Origin: Thozetella sp. PMI_491
Lineage: Eukaryota > Ascomycota > Sordariomycetes > Chaetosphaeriales > Chaetosphaeriaceae
NCBI GenBank assembly: GCA_021432635.1
Contig: MU270025.1
Span: forward strand, 703,244 to 767,243
Direction of reading: 5' to 3'
Length of the DNA: 64,000 nucleotides
Part shown: positions 9,741 to 21,640 of the stretch, piece after piece
Layout of the letters: every line of letters begins with the position of its first letter
Position numbering within the stretch: the first letter of the stretch is position 1
Position numbers and translations under genes: made by a program
Notes under the pieces: generated by a model
Seen by the model: the letters and a program-made list of their open reading frames with translations, nothing else
Databases searched by the model: none
What the model was told of the DNA's origin: nothing

Positions 9741-11207
9741 CTTGAATATAGTTTAAAGATTTACAAGAAAGTAAAGATGACTGGCAGGAGAAGAAAAATA
9801 AGGGAGAAGCGAAAGGGGGCCAGCCATCAACAAGTAGTGCCGAATATCATTGATAGGCCAGCATCGATGTCCTACAACAAAGACGCTCAAGAAAAGTGAG
9901 TGAGAACAGAATGGGATGGAAGCCCTGTCCTGTGCAGGCTGGGCATTGTGCAGAAGAAAAGAACGGACGAGCGCGATGGAGCACGGATCATGGAGACCGG
10001 CTGCCCAGGACAACCAGCTGTGGGCGCGCAGGCGGGTCGGCGCATTATGGATCACCGACGATGTGCAGGAGAAAAGAGTGAAGGCGGCGCTGTCTAACCC
10101 AGGTTTCCGGACAGACGAGGTTTCAGCCGCCAGCCTTGACAAGGGGACTGTGTGTCGTGTCACTGATTCGGGTCAAAATCAGCACCCCGATCGACAGGGG
10201 GGCGTCTGATCGCCCCTGCATTAAGAACCACCCACCCAAGCACTAAACGGCAGCTAAAGGGCCCCAGAGAGGGTCGAGAGGGTCTGCTGAGCGAGCCAGT
10301 TTGAGCTTTACAGTAGCCGACTGTCTGTCAGCCTCGCTGCCCCTGCGCCCCTTACCACCCCCTTTCGGGGCGCCTCATAGGGCACCGATGTGCGCCCGGG
10401 TGCGACCGACAAGCTTTCTCTAGGGCTTGGTAGATCGTGAGAGATTGACCAGACCGAGCGCACCTTCAGACGGTGTGGCGGCGCACGATCAAGGAGCAGC
10501 AGTACGCAGTAGTGGCAAAAGGGCACCGACCCGCCACCTCGGCTGTGTTTCCCCTCGCCCGCCGTGACCTTTTTGCTAAAGGGTCTAACCCCGCGCTGGC
10601 TCGTTCCTCCCAAGTGGCCAGGAGGGCCCCGTCGTTCGTCGCTCGTCAGCAAAGGAGGCGAACAGCAACGGGGTGACAGGGCAGGAAACACGGCCAAACC
10701 GACAAGTCTCTCGCTACGTTTGAGCATTTGTTTACCAAACACAACTCGCTCCGTTCGAGGTTGACAGCTGTCGCAATCCTACCAGCTCCTATGCGGGCCC
10801 CGGGGAGAGCCAGAAGCGCGTCGGCCAGCACGGCAGCCCCCTGAGCCGGCCCGGGGGCCAGTCATACAGCGCGCTCGCCACGCCACAGGACTGTTAGGCC
10901 CTGGTCCCGTCCCCTCGTAGCCGAGAAAAAGAAAGCATGGGAGCTTGCGCTAGAGAATCGTCTGATGATATTCGTTTATGGTGTTCAAGAAACAACCAGC
11001 CAGCCCCTCTCTGGGCGACGCGATTGCCCAAAGCAGTAATGGTCACGACACCTGGATCTATAGAGTCGAGCGGCGGCCTCTCTAATTACCCATCTCTTGC
11101 CAAGTCGTCGCCAGCCCGCCTCGTGAACCTTCTTATCCACCCTGGCTCGACCCCAGCCCGGTTCCTCCGTCCCCCGGCTCCTCCACCGGCCTGGGCTTAC
11201 GGGACGC
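9741..11207. other. Intergenic, no gene recognised
   Basis: It contains the promoter of the surface-protein gene ending at 9740 and the 3' region of the aldo/keto reductase gene. Frames present are short and of skewed composition. Confidence 0.55.
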
Positions 11208-12371
11208 TCAAGCCGGCAGCTCGGGCGAGTCGGCGAACAGGGTTGCCATCATGGCCGTTGGGTAGCGGTCTCCCTTCCTGCCCCCGAGCTTCTCGATGGC
11301 GCCCCGCAACTCTGCCTCCTCCTCCTTGCTGAGCGTCACATGGGCCGCCCCTGCGTTCTCTTCGAGATACTTGACCCGCTTCGTGCCCGGGATCGAGAGA
11401 AAGTCGTCGCTGCGGTCCATGTCAGCACGGTATGGAGCGAACAGCCAGCCCATCGGGCTCGTCGGCGGATCAACCTACCCTTGCGCCAGTACCCACGCCA
11501 GCGTGAGCTGGCCCGGAGTCACACCCTTCCGGCTCGCAAGCTCAGTCAATTTGGCCACAAGCTTTAGATTATCATCAAAGTGGTCCGCACTAAACCGGGG
11601 ATGATTGAACCGGCTGTCGGTCGGATCCAGGTCCGCCCTACTCTTAATACTGCCAGTTAAGAAGCCCCGGCCGAGCGGCGAGTACGCAATGATCTTGACG
11701 CCGAGCTCGCGGGCTGTGGCAAGGAAGTTGGTCTGCTCGCTCTCGATCTCGAGGGCGAAGGGCGAGAACTCCATCTGCGCTGCCGCGATCGGGTGGACCT
11801 TGCAGGCGCGGCGGAGCGTGGCCGCTGAGCACTCAGACAGGCCCAAGTACCGGATCTTGCCCTCCTTCTTGAGCTCCGCCATGGCCGCCACCGTCTCCTC
11901 GATGGGCGTGCGGGGGTCAACCCTGTGCTGGTAATACAGGTCGATGGTGTTGACGCCGAGCCGCTTGAGACTCGCCTCCGCCGCCTCCCGTACGTAGGCC
12001 TTATCGCCCCGGACGGTGAGCCCTTTCCCATCCGGCGCTCGGATGTTGCCGAACTTGGATGCCAGGAAGATCTCGCCGCGGCGCCCGGTTTCCTGGAACC
12101 AGCGGCCCAGCAGCTCCTCATTCGCGCCGAAGCCGTAAAGGTCGCTGGTATCCCAGTGGTTGATGCCGAGATCGGCCGCCCGCGTCAGGACCTTCTGCGA
12201 CTCGCTCTCGTCGTAGCCGCCGAACGACGTATATCTTTGATCTCGTCAGTTTTACAAGTTTATTAATCTAGGTTGGTCTTGACCTTACGCGAACGACATC
12301 CCCATGCAGCCGAGGCCGAGGGCGGAGACCTCGTCATCGCCAATCTTGCGGGTAGGAAACTTAGCCGGCAT
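11208..12371 (-). CDS. Aldo/keto reductase
   Basis: Three exons: 12289..12371, 11479..12234 and 11208..11409, with introns of 54 and 69 nt (GTAAGG and GTAGGT donors). 346 residues. An NADPH-dependent (beta/alpha)8 barrel oxidoreductase acting on carbonyl compounds in the cytosol. The start GLGCMGMSF is typical, and the catalytic tetrad is complete: Asp56 and Tyr61 (WDTSDLYG), Lys88 (ASKFG) and His131 (YYQHR). YSPLGRGFLTG and SIPGTKR are cofactor-binding motifs of the YhdN/AKR13-like group. The acceptor of intron 1 is the least certain point and affects only a few residues near YTSFGGYD. A TATA-like element lies about 92 nt upstream of the ATG. Substrate unknown. Confidence 0.92.
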
Positions 12372-13432
12372 GATTATGTCTATCGAAGAGAATGTGTAAG
12401 ATATGTCTGTTGGTTTACTGAAGTTACTGCTGTGCGCTTAGCTGAACTCTAGCTCGGGCTGGATTTATACTCGAACGCGCCTGCCGGTTACGTCAGAGCC
12501 GGGAGATGGAAAGGCTTGATGTCGCTTCTAGCCCACAGCGGATCGGAGCGCAAAAATCCCTTAATTCCTTGAGCGACAAACTCCAGTCTTCCCCCGCTAG
12601 CTCCTAATCCCCTTCTTCAAGAAGCCGATGTCCGCGGACGCTTTATCTCCTCGCGTCGATCTTATTGGTTCTAGCCAATGAATGACCTTACGCCCCACCA
12701 CAAATTCATGGCCCAGCTGAACCCCTCCCCCGCACCACGGACATGTTGTACGTTAACACCGTCGCTCGGGAATCTTCAAATCGCCACATATAAGAAGCTG
12801 TCGTTGTTCACAGTCTTGGGAGGATCGAAGCATTTTTGCTGCTCTAGCGGCTCTTGCGTCAGGCCGATCTACAATTCCTTGGTTTTAAGGGGTTACCGCT
12901 AGTGCCTGGGGGCTAGTTGGCTGAGGAGCGGAATAATATCGAAAGAGGAAATATTTCGTCACTTCCCCCGACGTACCTACCAGGTACCTAGTTCCACCGC
13001 GGTTCCCCGGCAAGATCTGGTATCGATGGATGCGGAGTCATCAGCTATGATAGGCATGCTCGCCAACTCGCCTCCTCATTCACGCTAGCTTGTACGCAGT
13101 GCGTCATTCGCGACGGATTCAGGGTCTAGATAGTGTCACAGTGAGATTTCAATCCGCTAGCTATGATCTCCTAGGTTGGCATCGATCCGGAATTGTACGT
13201 ATGCTATGATTTTATTGCTCCGCGTAGCCATGAGTTTCTCATTCTCTCACACAAGCCACGCAGGTCACCAGATCGGCCACCGTAGCTGCAGAAAGCGGGC
13301 CAACATGTAAATAAAGAGAAAAGGTTCGCTAGGTCAACGCCGGTTACATCCTATCCTCCTTTCCACTATACTTGCGCAAAGCAAGTGACTATCGTCTGCT
13401 TGATATGCTAGCTTTTCGACCACCCCCGGAGC
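12372..13432. other. Intergenic: promoter of the aldo/keto reductase gene and 3' region of the next gene
   Basis: Apart from the TATA-like box listed separately, I see no gene here. Confidence 0.55.
12463..12469 (-). promoter_or_regulatory. TATA-like box of the aldo/keto reductase gene
   Basis: TATAAAT on the minus strand, about 92 nt before the ATG at 12371, a normal spacing for a fungal core promoter. Confidence 0.5.
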
Positions 13433-13819
13433 TCAGAGGAGCACGGCAGCGACCACCAAACCGGCTACCAGGTTCACGGCAGCCGCACCCATAGTTGCCT
13501 TAGCAGCAGCGCCGCCAGGTACAGTGCTGGTTGTAGACGAAGAACTTGGCTGCGTTGAGGTAGTTGAGTTCCCCGTCGAAGTCTGCGTGCTTGACAGATT
13601 GCTAGTAGTACTGTAGGGGGTGGTGACAGTGGTCACGCTACTAGGAGGAATATCAGGGGTGCATGCATTATCGGTCTCGGAGGAAACAATGACGGTCGTA
13701 CTCGGCGTGATGCCTCCTGCTGTCGAAGGAGTAAGCGTCGTCGTAATTGTCTCAGCAATCCCTGCTGTCGCTGAAAGGAGGATTGCGAGCAGAATCGCAA
13801 TTCGAGGAAAAGCCGTCAT
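13433..13819 (-). CDS. Small GPI-anchored-type serine/threonine-rich surface protein
   Basis: Single exon, 128 residues. It starts with a signal peptide (MTAFPRIAILLAILLSATAG), continues with a Ser/Thr-rich body carrying several N-glycosylation sequons (NSTT and the like), and ends in a small-residue stretch plus hydrophobic tail (AAAVNLVAGLVVAAVLL), the pattern of a GPI-anchor signal. The frame is open further upstream, but the ATG at 13819 is the one that gives a clean signal peptide. Likely a plasma-membrane or wall mannoprotein; no enzymatic domain. The low-complexity body prevents family assignment. Confidence 0.75.
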   Translation of the reverse strand: MTAFPRIAILLAILLSATAGIAETITTTLTPSTAGGITPSTTVIVSSETDNACTPDIPPSSVTTVTTPYSTTSNLSSTQTSTGNSTTSTQPSSSSTTSTVPGGAAAKATMGAAAVNLVAGLVVAAVLL

Positions 13820-14363
13820 GATGAGACGCGAAGTGGTAGTGTTTTCTTTTGATGTAGGACGATCGGTATTGCCATTCAAACTTGACGTCTCCTCTTCCTT
13901 TTTTAACAACTCGCTGTGCCACCGACTTGCGCGAATCCGCGAGGAGCAGCAGGCCCAGCCTCGTTCAAACAAAAGCAACAACGGCAAAGAACGCCTCGTC
14001 GCCAACTAACAACGTTGGGCGGCGAGGCTGCCAAGAACCAACTGTGGGCATATTGGCTGAGCGCATCGAAAGTGCACATGCAGGAATTCCACTCGTTGGT
14101 GCACTCAGGGCGTTGTTACAAAATCGATTGGCCTGCAGGTATCTGCTTAGCGCCCTGTCTGCCAACGCCTCCTGCTATGTTAACAAGTTTTCTAAGGCAT
14201 ACTTGGCGATCTGGCATCAATTTCCTGGACTGTAATAAACGACTGAGAATGTAATCGATGTCGTGGCTAGAAGCCAGATTCCAGCGCCTGGATGCAGCGG
14301 ATTGTCCAAACCTAAAAAGTGTTTGGGCTTCGATTTCGTGTGCCACTGCTAGGTCCTTCTCAT
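13820..14363. other. Intergenic, no gene recognised
   Basis: Promoter of the GPI-type protein gene and 3' region of the alpha-galactosidase gene. No recognised coding content. Confidence 0.55.
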
Positions 14364-16502
14364 CTATTGCTTGAGCAAAACTATCTGGCTGGAGAAATTC
14401 GAGCATTTGTTAACCCTAAGCTCATTCTGACTGAGAACAACTGGTAGGTCGGTAAATGTCTCGACAACCCGCCACGTGCCCCCGGTGGGAAGCTCGATCC
14501 GCAGAGCGCCTGGAGACTTATCAAACGTATGTATGACGACTAGCCCATGAGTTGCACCCACACGTATCAACGCTTGCCACCCAGTTGGGTGTCTCCAGCT
14601 CGCGCCTGCATCTCCAGCCAGCCGGCTTTTCCCGTCTTTGATCACCGGGGCTGCGCGTGCGTACAGCTTGATGGCTGTATGGACCCTGGCTACTTGATGC
14701 TCGTCAAGCTCAAGTATGTCGCCGGATAGGCACATTCGACCCAAGAACGTTGCTGCTAGGGTGTAGTCCATCCTCTGCGGCGTATCATCGTGGTGGAGCA
14801 CAGCCCATATCTGCGACTGCCGGGGTAGCATCAGACGATGCAGTGCCGCAGCTATGATGGGGATCTCGACGATCTCATGGGCGTCAGAAAAACTAGCCTG
14901 GGAACTCCGCTGAAGGAAGCTAGCCTCCAAGCGGTGTCCACCTGCCGATACGGTCTCTATCACCAGCTTGGGCAGCGCCGCTGTGATCCGGTCAAACATG
15001 GCATGTGTGCCCTCGATCTGTCGGCGTAAACCCTCTCCTAGGCCATCGGGGTGATCCACACCTATGCCAAGAGTCTCGCTGTAGTCAAATTTTGCGTATC
15101 CGAAACCTGACTGCTCGATCATTTTGATTATGCGCTCGTCAATGTAATTAGTAGCGTATGGGTCATGCAGATCCCAAGCTCGGCGTATCCCAATGGTTAG
15201 CGGCTGGCCATCTCTTTTCACCAAATGGTCAACGTCTCCAAATGCTACCGAGTCTTTCGCGACATGCTCAGGCTCTACCCAGATTCCCGGGATCAGGCCG
15301 CGCTCCCGAATGGCACGGGCAGTGGCTTGCAGCCCATCTGGAAACCTTTCTCGGTTGGCCTTCCAGTCACCGAACGTCGTAGCCCAGTGGGCGTCTTTAC
15401 CGACCGGCATGTACCATCCGGCATCAATCACGAGATATAGGACACCAAGTGGCGCTATTTTGTCCGCAACTTTGAGGATCTGATCATGTGTCGGAGCTCC
15501 CCAAGATGTGCACCAGTCGTTGTATACCACGGGGAGGTCGTGCTCGATCTCGGGCTTCGCCTCTGCCGCGGGGATATCGACGCTGACTAGGCGCTCACAG
15601 GCAACGTCGAGGGAGCCGGCCACGCACGTCAACCACGCCGGTGGTGTTCTGAACGACTCCCCCGGCTTTATCGTCTTGGTCCAGTGCCCAAATTCCCGAT
15701 CGGCTATGCCGCCAGAGAGGACGAGATCGTCGTATCTTCGTCCCAGCTCAAGCTGCCAGCTGGCTGGACATGCAAGACGCGCCCCCCACACCACGCCCGC
15801 CTCGGCATCCTCGACCAGAGCTGTTGGGAACCAGCCGCGCACAGGCATTGAGCCCACCTGACCGAACCTCTCGGCGAAGTACATGTTACCTGCCCAGCAT
15901 CGTTCCAGGTGGAGATGTTCAACGGAATCAGTAACCAAGCGACCTTCAGCGGACCACACTGATCGAAAGCGGTGCACCACCAACCGGCCGGGTGCATCAT
16001 CCACGGCAAACGGAGTGATTCCACTTATCGAAAACGAAGTAAGGAGCTCAAGTTGAACCGGGCGATCGGAGCCATTTATAAAAGTGGCTTCGCTCCTGCA
16101 TGTCTTCTCCTGGTAGCCGACCTGCAGACGATGCTCGATTCGCAGCCCCGTGTTATCGCCAAGGACTGTAAGCACCGACGTGGGATCGCACTGCTGGCTA
16201 ACCAGCCGGAATCGGTCGATTGAAGGAGACCACATCAGCGTGCGGCCCGGACCAAACTGAGGAGCCTGATCATCTCCGCTGATTCTGATATGGACAAGAG
16301 GCTCCACCTTGATGGCGGCACGAGCGCCGGTCTTGTTGCGAACCCAGCTCTCGTTGGCAACGGTGGCTCGACGGCTGGCTAGTTGACCCGCCAGGGCTGT
16401 GGGATAGAGCCACAAGCCCACTCTTCCGTCATCATCGGTCAGAAAACGGGCAGTAGTATCGCCAATGGCGTGCTCAGACAAAATGTTGAGTGGGCAGGTC
16501 AT
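14364..16502 (-). CDS. Alpha-galactosidase, glycoside hydrolase family 36
   Basis: Single uninterrupted exon, 712 residues. It should release terminal alpha-galactose from melibiose- and raffinose-type sugars with retention. An N-terminal beta-supersandwich domain (about residues 1-310) precedes the barrel. DAGWY lies at 360-364, Asp473 in YAKFDY is the expected nucleophile, and Asp540 in ASFSDAHE the expected acid/base; GGHRLEAS precedes it. No signal peptide, so an intracellular enzyme, unlike the secreted GH27/GH36 enzymes of many fungi. The combination of DYxETxGIG, SAGGHRLE and FSDAHE is what I know from Firmicutes-type GH36 enzymes. With the complete lack of introns, this suggests acquisition from bacteria (inference). 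No permease gene is adjacent. Confidence 0.9.
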   Translation of the reverse strand: MTCPLNILSEHAIGDTTARFLTDDDGRVGLWLYPTALAGQLASRRATVANESWVRNKTGARAAIKVEPLVHIRISGDDQAPQFGPGRTLMWSPSIDRFRLVSQQCDPTSVLTVLGDNTGLRIEHRLQVGYQEKTCRSEATFINGSDRPVQLELLTSFSISGITPFAVDDAPGRLVVHRFRSVWSAEGRLVTDSVEHLHLERCWAGNMYFAERFGQVGSMPVRGWFPTALVEDAEAGVVWGARLACPASWQLELGRRYDDLVLSGGIADREFGHWTKTIKPGESFRTPPAWLTCVAGSLDVACERLVSVDIPAAEAKPEIEHDLPVVYNDWCTSWGAPTHDQILKVADKIAPLGVLYLVIDAGWYMPVGKDAHWATTFGDWKANRERFPDGLQATARAIRERGLIPGIWVEPEHVAKDSVAFGDVDHLVKRDGQPLTIGIRRAWDLHDPYATNYIDERIIKMIEQSGFGYAKFDYSETLGIGVDHPDGLGEGLRRQIEGTHAMFDRITAALPKLVIETVSAGGHRLEASFLQRSSQASFSDAHEIVEIPIIAAALHRLMLPRQSQIWAVLHHDDTPQRMDYTLAATFLGRMCLSGDILELDEHQVARVHTAIKLYARAAPVIKDGKSRLAGDAGASWRHPTGWQALIRVGATHGLVVIHTFDKSPGALRIELPTGGTWRVVETFTDLPVVLSQNELRVNKCSNFSSQIVLLKQ

Positions 16503-16831
16503 TGTAGTGTCTCTGCTGGTATTTACAGAAAGGTTGTCGCCTTGGCGATGACCCCGCAGACTCGTGGCCTAGTATATGCATCGAGGCTCCGAATTTCGGC
16601 CATCGATTCGCTTAGAAATCCCGTGTCACTGACAAAATATCCAAAACGGCCTGGTGCCGCGAGACAAGAGGCACAGGAACCTCGGATTATGGGTTGTGCC
16701 CCTAAGCGAAGCCGCAGCTTACTAGGGATCATCAACTAGTTTAAAAGGGAACCATGGGCAGGCTAATCAACTACAGAGGAGCTCCACTCTGTGATGACGT
16801 GACATGTCTTTCTCAGGTATCTAAGGTCTGG
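16503..16831. other. Short intergenic region
   Basis: Promoter of the alpha-galactosidase gene and 3' end of the methyltransferase gene. No other feature seen. Confidence 0.55.
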
Positions 16832-18180
16832 TTATGGTTTCCTTGCAATCCAGAATTGTGAGCTGTACACGTTCTTAACCAACCCCTGAGTATCCAGCCC
16901 ATAAGCTGACTCGACGCTCCGAATGGGGAGCCCAGGTAGAGTGAGGTTGCCAACCGAAGCGGCCGCAGCTGTGCCAGCGGGATGATCAAGAAACTCGAAG
17001 CCCATAGCCAGAACAATAGTGGCAATTTCTTCCATTGAAAGCTGTACAAAAGGGCCGCTCCCATATAAAAGAGGACCGAGATTGAGCCATAGCCCACCTG
17101 GCTTCAGAAGCTTGTGGATGGTGTCGAGGTAATTCATGAGATTTCTGGCCGTATCGATGAAGAAGTGCGTGACTATGGCGTCGAACTGGCCCTCCTCCTG
17201 GAATACGGTTGTGAAGTCACCCTCGACCAGTAAAACTGCGTTTGGGTCCATAGCAATGTCCGGAAAGGAGACGCTCCGCAACATATTTGCGGTGCTGACG
17301 TGATGAGACCAGCTGTCGATGAAGGGATAGGCCACCTTTGATTGCCGCGCGTGTTGCTTCTCCATGAATCTATACGCAACGTTCATAAACATAGACCATT
17401 CGTTGTTGGTGACCTCAAAACCTAGGTGACCCACTGCTTAGCTACCAGATTCCTGGGTGGTCGACTTTGGCACTTACCACCGAGCGCGGCCAATTCGTGA
17501 CCGAGTCGTCCAAGTCCTGCTCCGGGAAGCAGAGCCTGAACTCTTCGCTCGGCTCGGCTCGGAAAGAGTCTGTGTAACGACTCTAGTATGAGTGGGAAAG
17601 CCTGGGCACGCTCTGCGTCCCCTTCTTCTGACCAGTCTCGAACAAAATGCTTGAGCGCTTGCGCAACCGAAATTCGGTCAATAGTATGGTTGTCTTTTTC
17701 CCTATCCTGAACGAATTTCTCAAATTCGCTAGGTTCAATTTCGTAGAAGTCTAGGCCGAACTGGAGAATTTCCTGGCAGAGGGCATGATTCAGGTCGATT
17801 ACAGCGGCGATGGAGTCGAATTTTCGGCTGTAGTTTATCGTGCGCTCAAGGAGCTGGGGCAGGTTAGGGCAAACTGGGATTCATATGCCACATGGGACTC
17901 AAATCACCTTTCTCTGCTTGGGTGAAACATTCCTGTATAGGTCTTTCCATCGCTCCAACTCAGGCAAATTCTTGTCCTTGTATCTGTAGAATCCATGAAG
18001 GGCTTCGAGTAACCGATGTCTCGGATGGTGAATGTTCCATGAACCATGCCATTTGCTTAATCGCTTGATCAACCTTCCACGTTCAGTCGTATGGCGAGCT
18101 GATGGGCTCTCGGATGCTGCGTATGGATCCTCCAAGGTGACAACGATTCTGTGTATTTCGATGATGGCATGGATAGAGCC
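16832..18180 (-). CDS. N2227-family methyltransferase (carnosine N-methyltransferase-like)
   Basis: Three exons recognised: up to 17908..18180, 17478..17853 and 16832..17421, with introns of 54 nt (GTGATT donor) and 56 nt (GTAAGT donor). About 413 residues are visible. The first splice rebuilds QRKLLERTINYS and the second joins LLPGAGLGRLGHELA to FEVTNNE, forming the S-adenosylmethionine-binding loop of the N2227 family. Later motifs are DAIVTHFFIDTA, KPGGLWLNLGPLLY and LSMEEI. The human and yeast members methylate carnosine or related histidine dipeptides; the substrate here is unknown. The start is unresolved: no in-frame ATG lies between the 5' border used here (a plausible CCAG acceptor at 18181-18184) and the known exon, so a short upstream exon is expected. 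Confidence 0.85.
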
Positions 18181-18876
18181 CTGGATTATATCAGTTAGAC
18201 CGGAGCTTCAACATGTGGCGCGACTACATACAGACCCAAGCCGACTGGATGGACGGGTAGGGGTCAATTCGTTGTTTAGCACCGCGTTCGGCTGATCCCC
18301 TGAGCAGGAGTGTATCAACCGTACCCAGTAACACCAGACTCCCACTACTGTCGCTAATCGCATGTCGTTTTTAAGGTCTTCGTGTAAAATGGTATGAAAA
18401 GTCTCAGAACTCGATCCTCTAACAGTGCGCCAAGAAACGAGCGAAAGAGTGAAAAGTGTCTCAGCCACCACGAGGTAGATATAGAAAAAGGTTGCGTCTT
18501 GCCGTTGTGGGTATTCTAGACGAATAAAATCAGTTTGCTTGGGCTTGGGCTTCCTAGTATGTCCTGGTACGGGCTTGGTATTGGGCACCTCGATGGCCAG
18601 GCTTGGCCGAGAAGCATCGTGACCATCTCGAGAATAGGTCTTTGTCCTGACTGGGTAATCATATATTTATGATCATCAAACCTGCCAATATTCGAAAAAG
18701 TGTTATGGACAACATGCTTTTTAGCCGTTGCAATAGCAGCCTAGTTTCCCGTTACTAGTCAGTTCCCTTCAAGAACACACTCCGTTCGCCCCTTGTGAAA
18801 GTGATGCTTTATATTCCCCCCACAGATACCCAGCCAAAACTCCATTCCAGTTCCCTTTCAGTGCCCGGTTCCCAGA
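18181..18876. other. Intergenic; may hold the first exon of the methyltransferase gene
   Basis: The 5' end of the neighbouring methyltransferase gene probably lies here, but I could not fix an ATG and donor. No other feature seen. Confidence 0.45.
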
Positions 18877-19878
18877 TCACCGCCAAGCCGGTAGTTCGTA
18901 CACCTCTTTCGCGTGCGCTTGTTGCACTTCTCGTACTTCTTGTACTTCGCTCGCCTTGTAAGCTTCTGTTTCCTTCACCCACATCTCCGTAGCCGCGGGA
19001 TCTGACCCCATCTCGTGGAAAGCCCGACCTTCAGGCATTTCAACCAGGGTTCTAGCCCGTGAAGAAGCTGATGACGGTGGCGGCTTTATCGATGACCGGC
19101 TTTCTGATTCTGGCGACGATTCTCCTGCAGTTCTACGGCGACGAACGAGGAAGAGTACCGCCGCAGCTGCGCCCCCTATGCCTATTACAATGGCGACTAT
19201 GCTGATGCCTGCTTTTGCTCCGGTGGACAAGCCTTCAGATACAGACAGGGTCGAATTTGCGCTGGTGCTGGACGCAGCTGACGTTGGTTGTGCAGAGCCC
19301 GGTACTGATGTGGTACTCAACCCAAAGGTGCCCTTTAGAGAATTTGTTAGCACGATATCCCAGCTTGGTCCACGAGACTGCATTGACAGCAGAAGCAGAA
19401 ACGAGGTAATAACAGAGGAGGACTAACGTTTCCGGCCTCCTCCTTAACATAGTTAAACTCGGGGCTCTTCACTCCTATGTCGCTGTCGGGCGCCGGCTGC
19501 TGTGGAGCAAGGTTGAACCAGCATGTTGTGCCAGTGTACTGGGTGTCGGATTGTAGTTGCGCATTAACTGTGCTTCTGCCCTTCACCTCACTGGGGCTGT
19601 AGTAGATGATTTCTGGAGAGATGTAAGCGGTCGGTGTACATGGATTTTGTTAGAAGCACCGGCTCACCCTGGCGATTCCCAGAAGCGTCCCAGCAATAGA
19701 GGTACAGCCAAGGATGGTCGTAGGTCGTCTCGAGGGACACCTTCACTGTGTCGAGATAATGAAAAGTGAGATTTGCGACTGGGTATAGTATCCTGTTATC
19801 GGTGTCTTGCGCTGATGCGATCCACGCAAGCGCGCCGAGCGCTAAGGCGGCCGCGAAATGGCGCCTTTGGCGGGCCAT
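18877..19878 (-). CDS. Secreted-type single-pass membrane protein, fungal-specific
   Basis: Three exons: 19668..19878, 19428..19612 and 18877..19377, with introns of 55 nt (GTGAGC) and 50 nt (GTTAGT). 298 residues. Signal peptide (MARQRRHFAAALALGALAWI), then an ectodomain with paired cysteines (YLYCWD and TTCWFNL) and strand-like segments, and a Ser/Thr-rich stalk. A single membrane helix (ISIVAIVIGIGGAAAAVLFL) is followed by RRRR and a charged cytoplasmic tail. The splices restore DASGNRQEIIYYS and EEAGNSRGPSWD. The layout fits the many fungal surface receptor-like proteins with a short immunoglobulin- or beta-sandwich-like ectodomain; no named family can be given. The upstream in-frame extension is ignored because the ATG at 19878 gives the signal peptide. 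Confidence 0.8.
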
Positions 19879-21544
19879 GACGCGAGGAATCGTCGGAACA
19901 AGGCCTGTGAACAATCCAGGACGCAGGCTGTGGGCCTCGCGAGGAAAAGAGAATTCAAGTACCCCCGACCACTAGTCCAAAGCCGAGAGGTGGTCCTAGC
20001 CCCTGCATATTGTTAGAGACCAGTTTTGACATGGGTATGCCAAAAGGGGTGAAAGATAGCGCCGAGCCGGGGGCCTACTAGGCCAGCCGGATTCTCCGAT
20101 GGTATAGGGCTGCAGGAAAGCTGCAATAACCTGCGCCTCTCTGTGCCCCACGGATATTCTCACATCAGCTGCTATTGGATGTCGGCCCATATATGATACA
20201 TATTAAAAGACCCTCAATCCAAGGACCCACGGCATTTACTTTCAGTTCTGGGGCATACGAGGGATATTCTCATGGACCACCCAGGATGCCTTGTTTTACC
20301 ACTAGTCGACTCAAACCCGTGCTCATTGGGCGTCATGAGGTGCCCCTCCGTTTTCACTCCGAGTTCCTGGCTTTGACCCCCCCTGAGCTTTTAATTCTCC
20401 TCGCCACACATTGACTTTCACGTGGCGTTCGTATATCAGAGGTGTCTTAGCGGCGCAGGTGGACCGGGATAGAGGTTGGCAGCTCTTTTGCATAATTTCG
20501 CATCCTCCGATCGCCAATCCCAAACAGCGATCTCATAGCGGGCGTTTTCGGATTGGCGGACACATTAAATATCGAAGGGCGGGCCGAAAACCACGCGGTC
20601 GAGCATCCACGGCGCCATGCATCAACGCCACCAAGGAACCTCGCCGCATCCTTGGCCTCACACAAGCCTCGGCCTCAGAACCGGCTTATCTTCGAGTGCC
20701 GCCCCCTCGTAGAGATTGGGCATTTAGAAGTGAGTCAGATCCGGCCTCTAAGGCGGCCACGTTAAATAGCCGCTCCATGTTTCCGCGATGGATCCGTTGG
20801 TAGAGATCAAGCCTTGTGAGGGAAAAATAATGTACCATGCGTGAAAGGCGATGCGCTAGATTTCCAGATTGTCCCTATAGCCTCAGGTGGTATCTTTCAC
20901 GCCCGCAGCTCCTAGTAGTAGACGGGCGCCGAAGGACCCCAATGAAGTACAGTGCTTGGGAACTACCTACCTACTCGTGCGGATGACGTTGCGTAACTTT
21001 GAGTAACGTGCCGGCTTCAGGTGGACTAGGGAATATATTCGAAGAAACCCGTAGCCATCTTTCAAGAGTTGGTAACGGAAACTACCTACCTCGCTCCACT
21101 CTTGTTCGGTCATTTCATCCAGTGGAGAAGTTAATCGATCAATGGGGGTTGCACGTGCTAAAGCAAGCCAGACCAGCCAGTAGCAGGGCTAAGAGAAGGA
21201 TTAAATAGTGAGGACTCGATATCGCTAACGAAGTTTCGGCGAGGAGATGCATGCTCTCTAGGAGAGCAGCAAGTCGGAGCGTGTGAGTTACTTTGATACC
21301 TTGAGAATCATATGCCAGGCCTACATTATTCACAAGGCGCAACATTATGGAGGATTAAATCCTATTTAATTCTTTCTTCATTCCTCCACTCATCGTTATC
21401 ACTGGCTTCCATATCATTTGCCTCTAACTTCGACTGAAATTACCCCCAAACCTTAAACATGATCTAGCCATAGACTAACAAACTCTGCACAACTAGGAAC
21501 CCATGCACAATTTATGATAAAATATCGTGGCAAGTTGAACCCCC

Positions 21545-21621
21545 NNNNNNNNNNNNNNNNNNNNNNNNNNNNNNNNNNNNNNNNNNNNNNNNNNNNNNNN
21601 NNNNNNNNNNNNNNNNNNNNN
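21545..21621. other. Assembly gap (77 N)
   Basis: A run of N, entered from CCCC and left into a run of C. The true sequence is unknown and is probably a C/G homopolymer or another sequence that is difficult to read. Confidence 0.99.
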
Positions 21622-21640
21622 CCCCCCCCCCCCCCCCCCC
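21622..21640. repeat. Poly-C run next to the gap
   Basis: Nineteen consecutive C after the N run, with four more before it. The opposite strand is a G run able to form a quadruplex, which may explain the gap. Confidence 0.9.
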
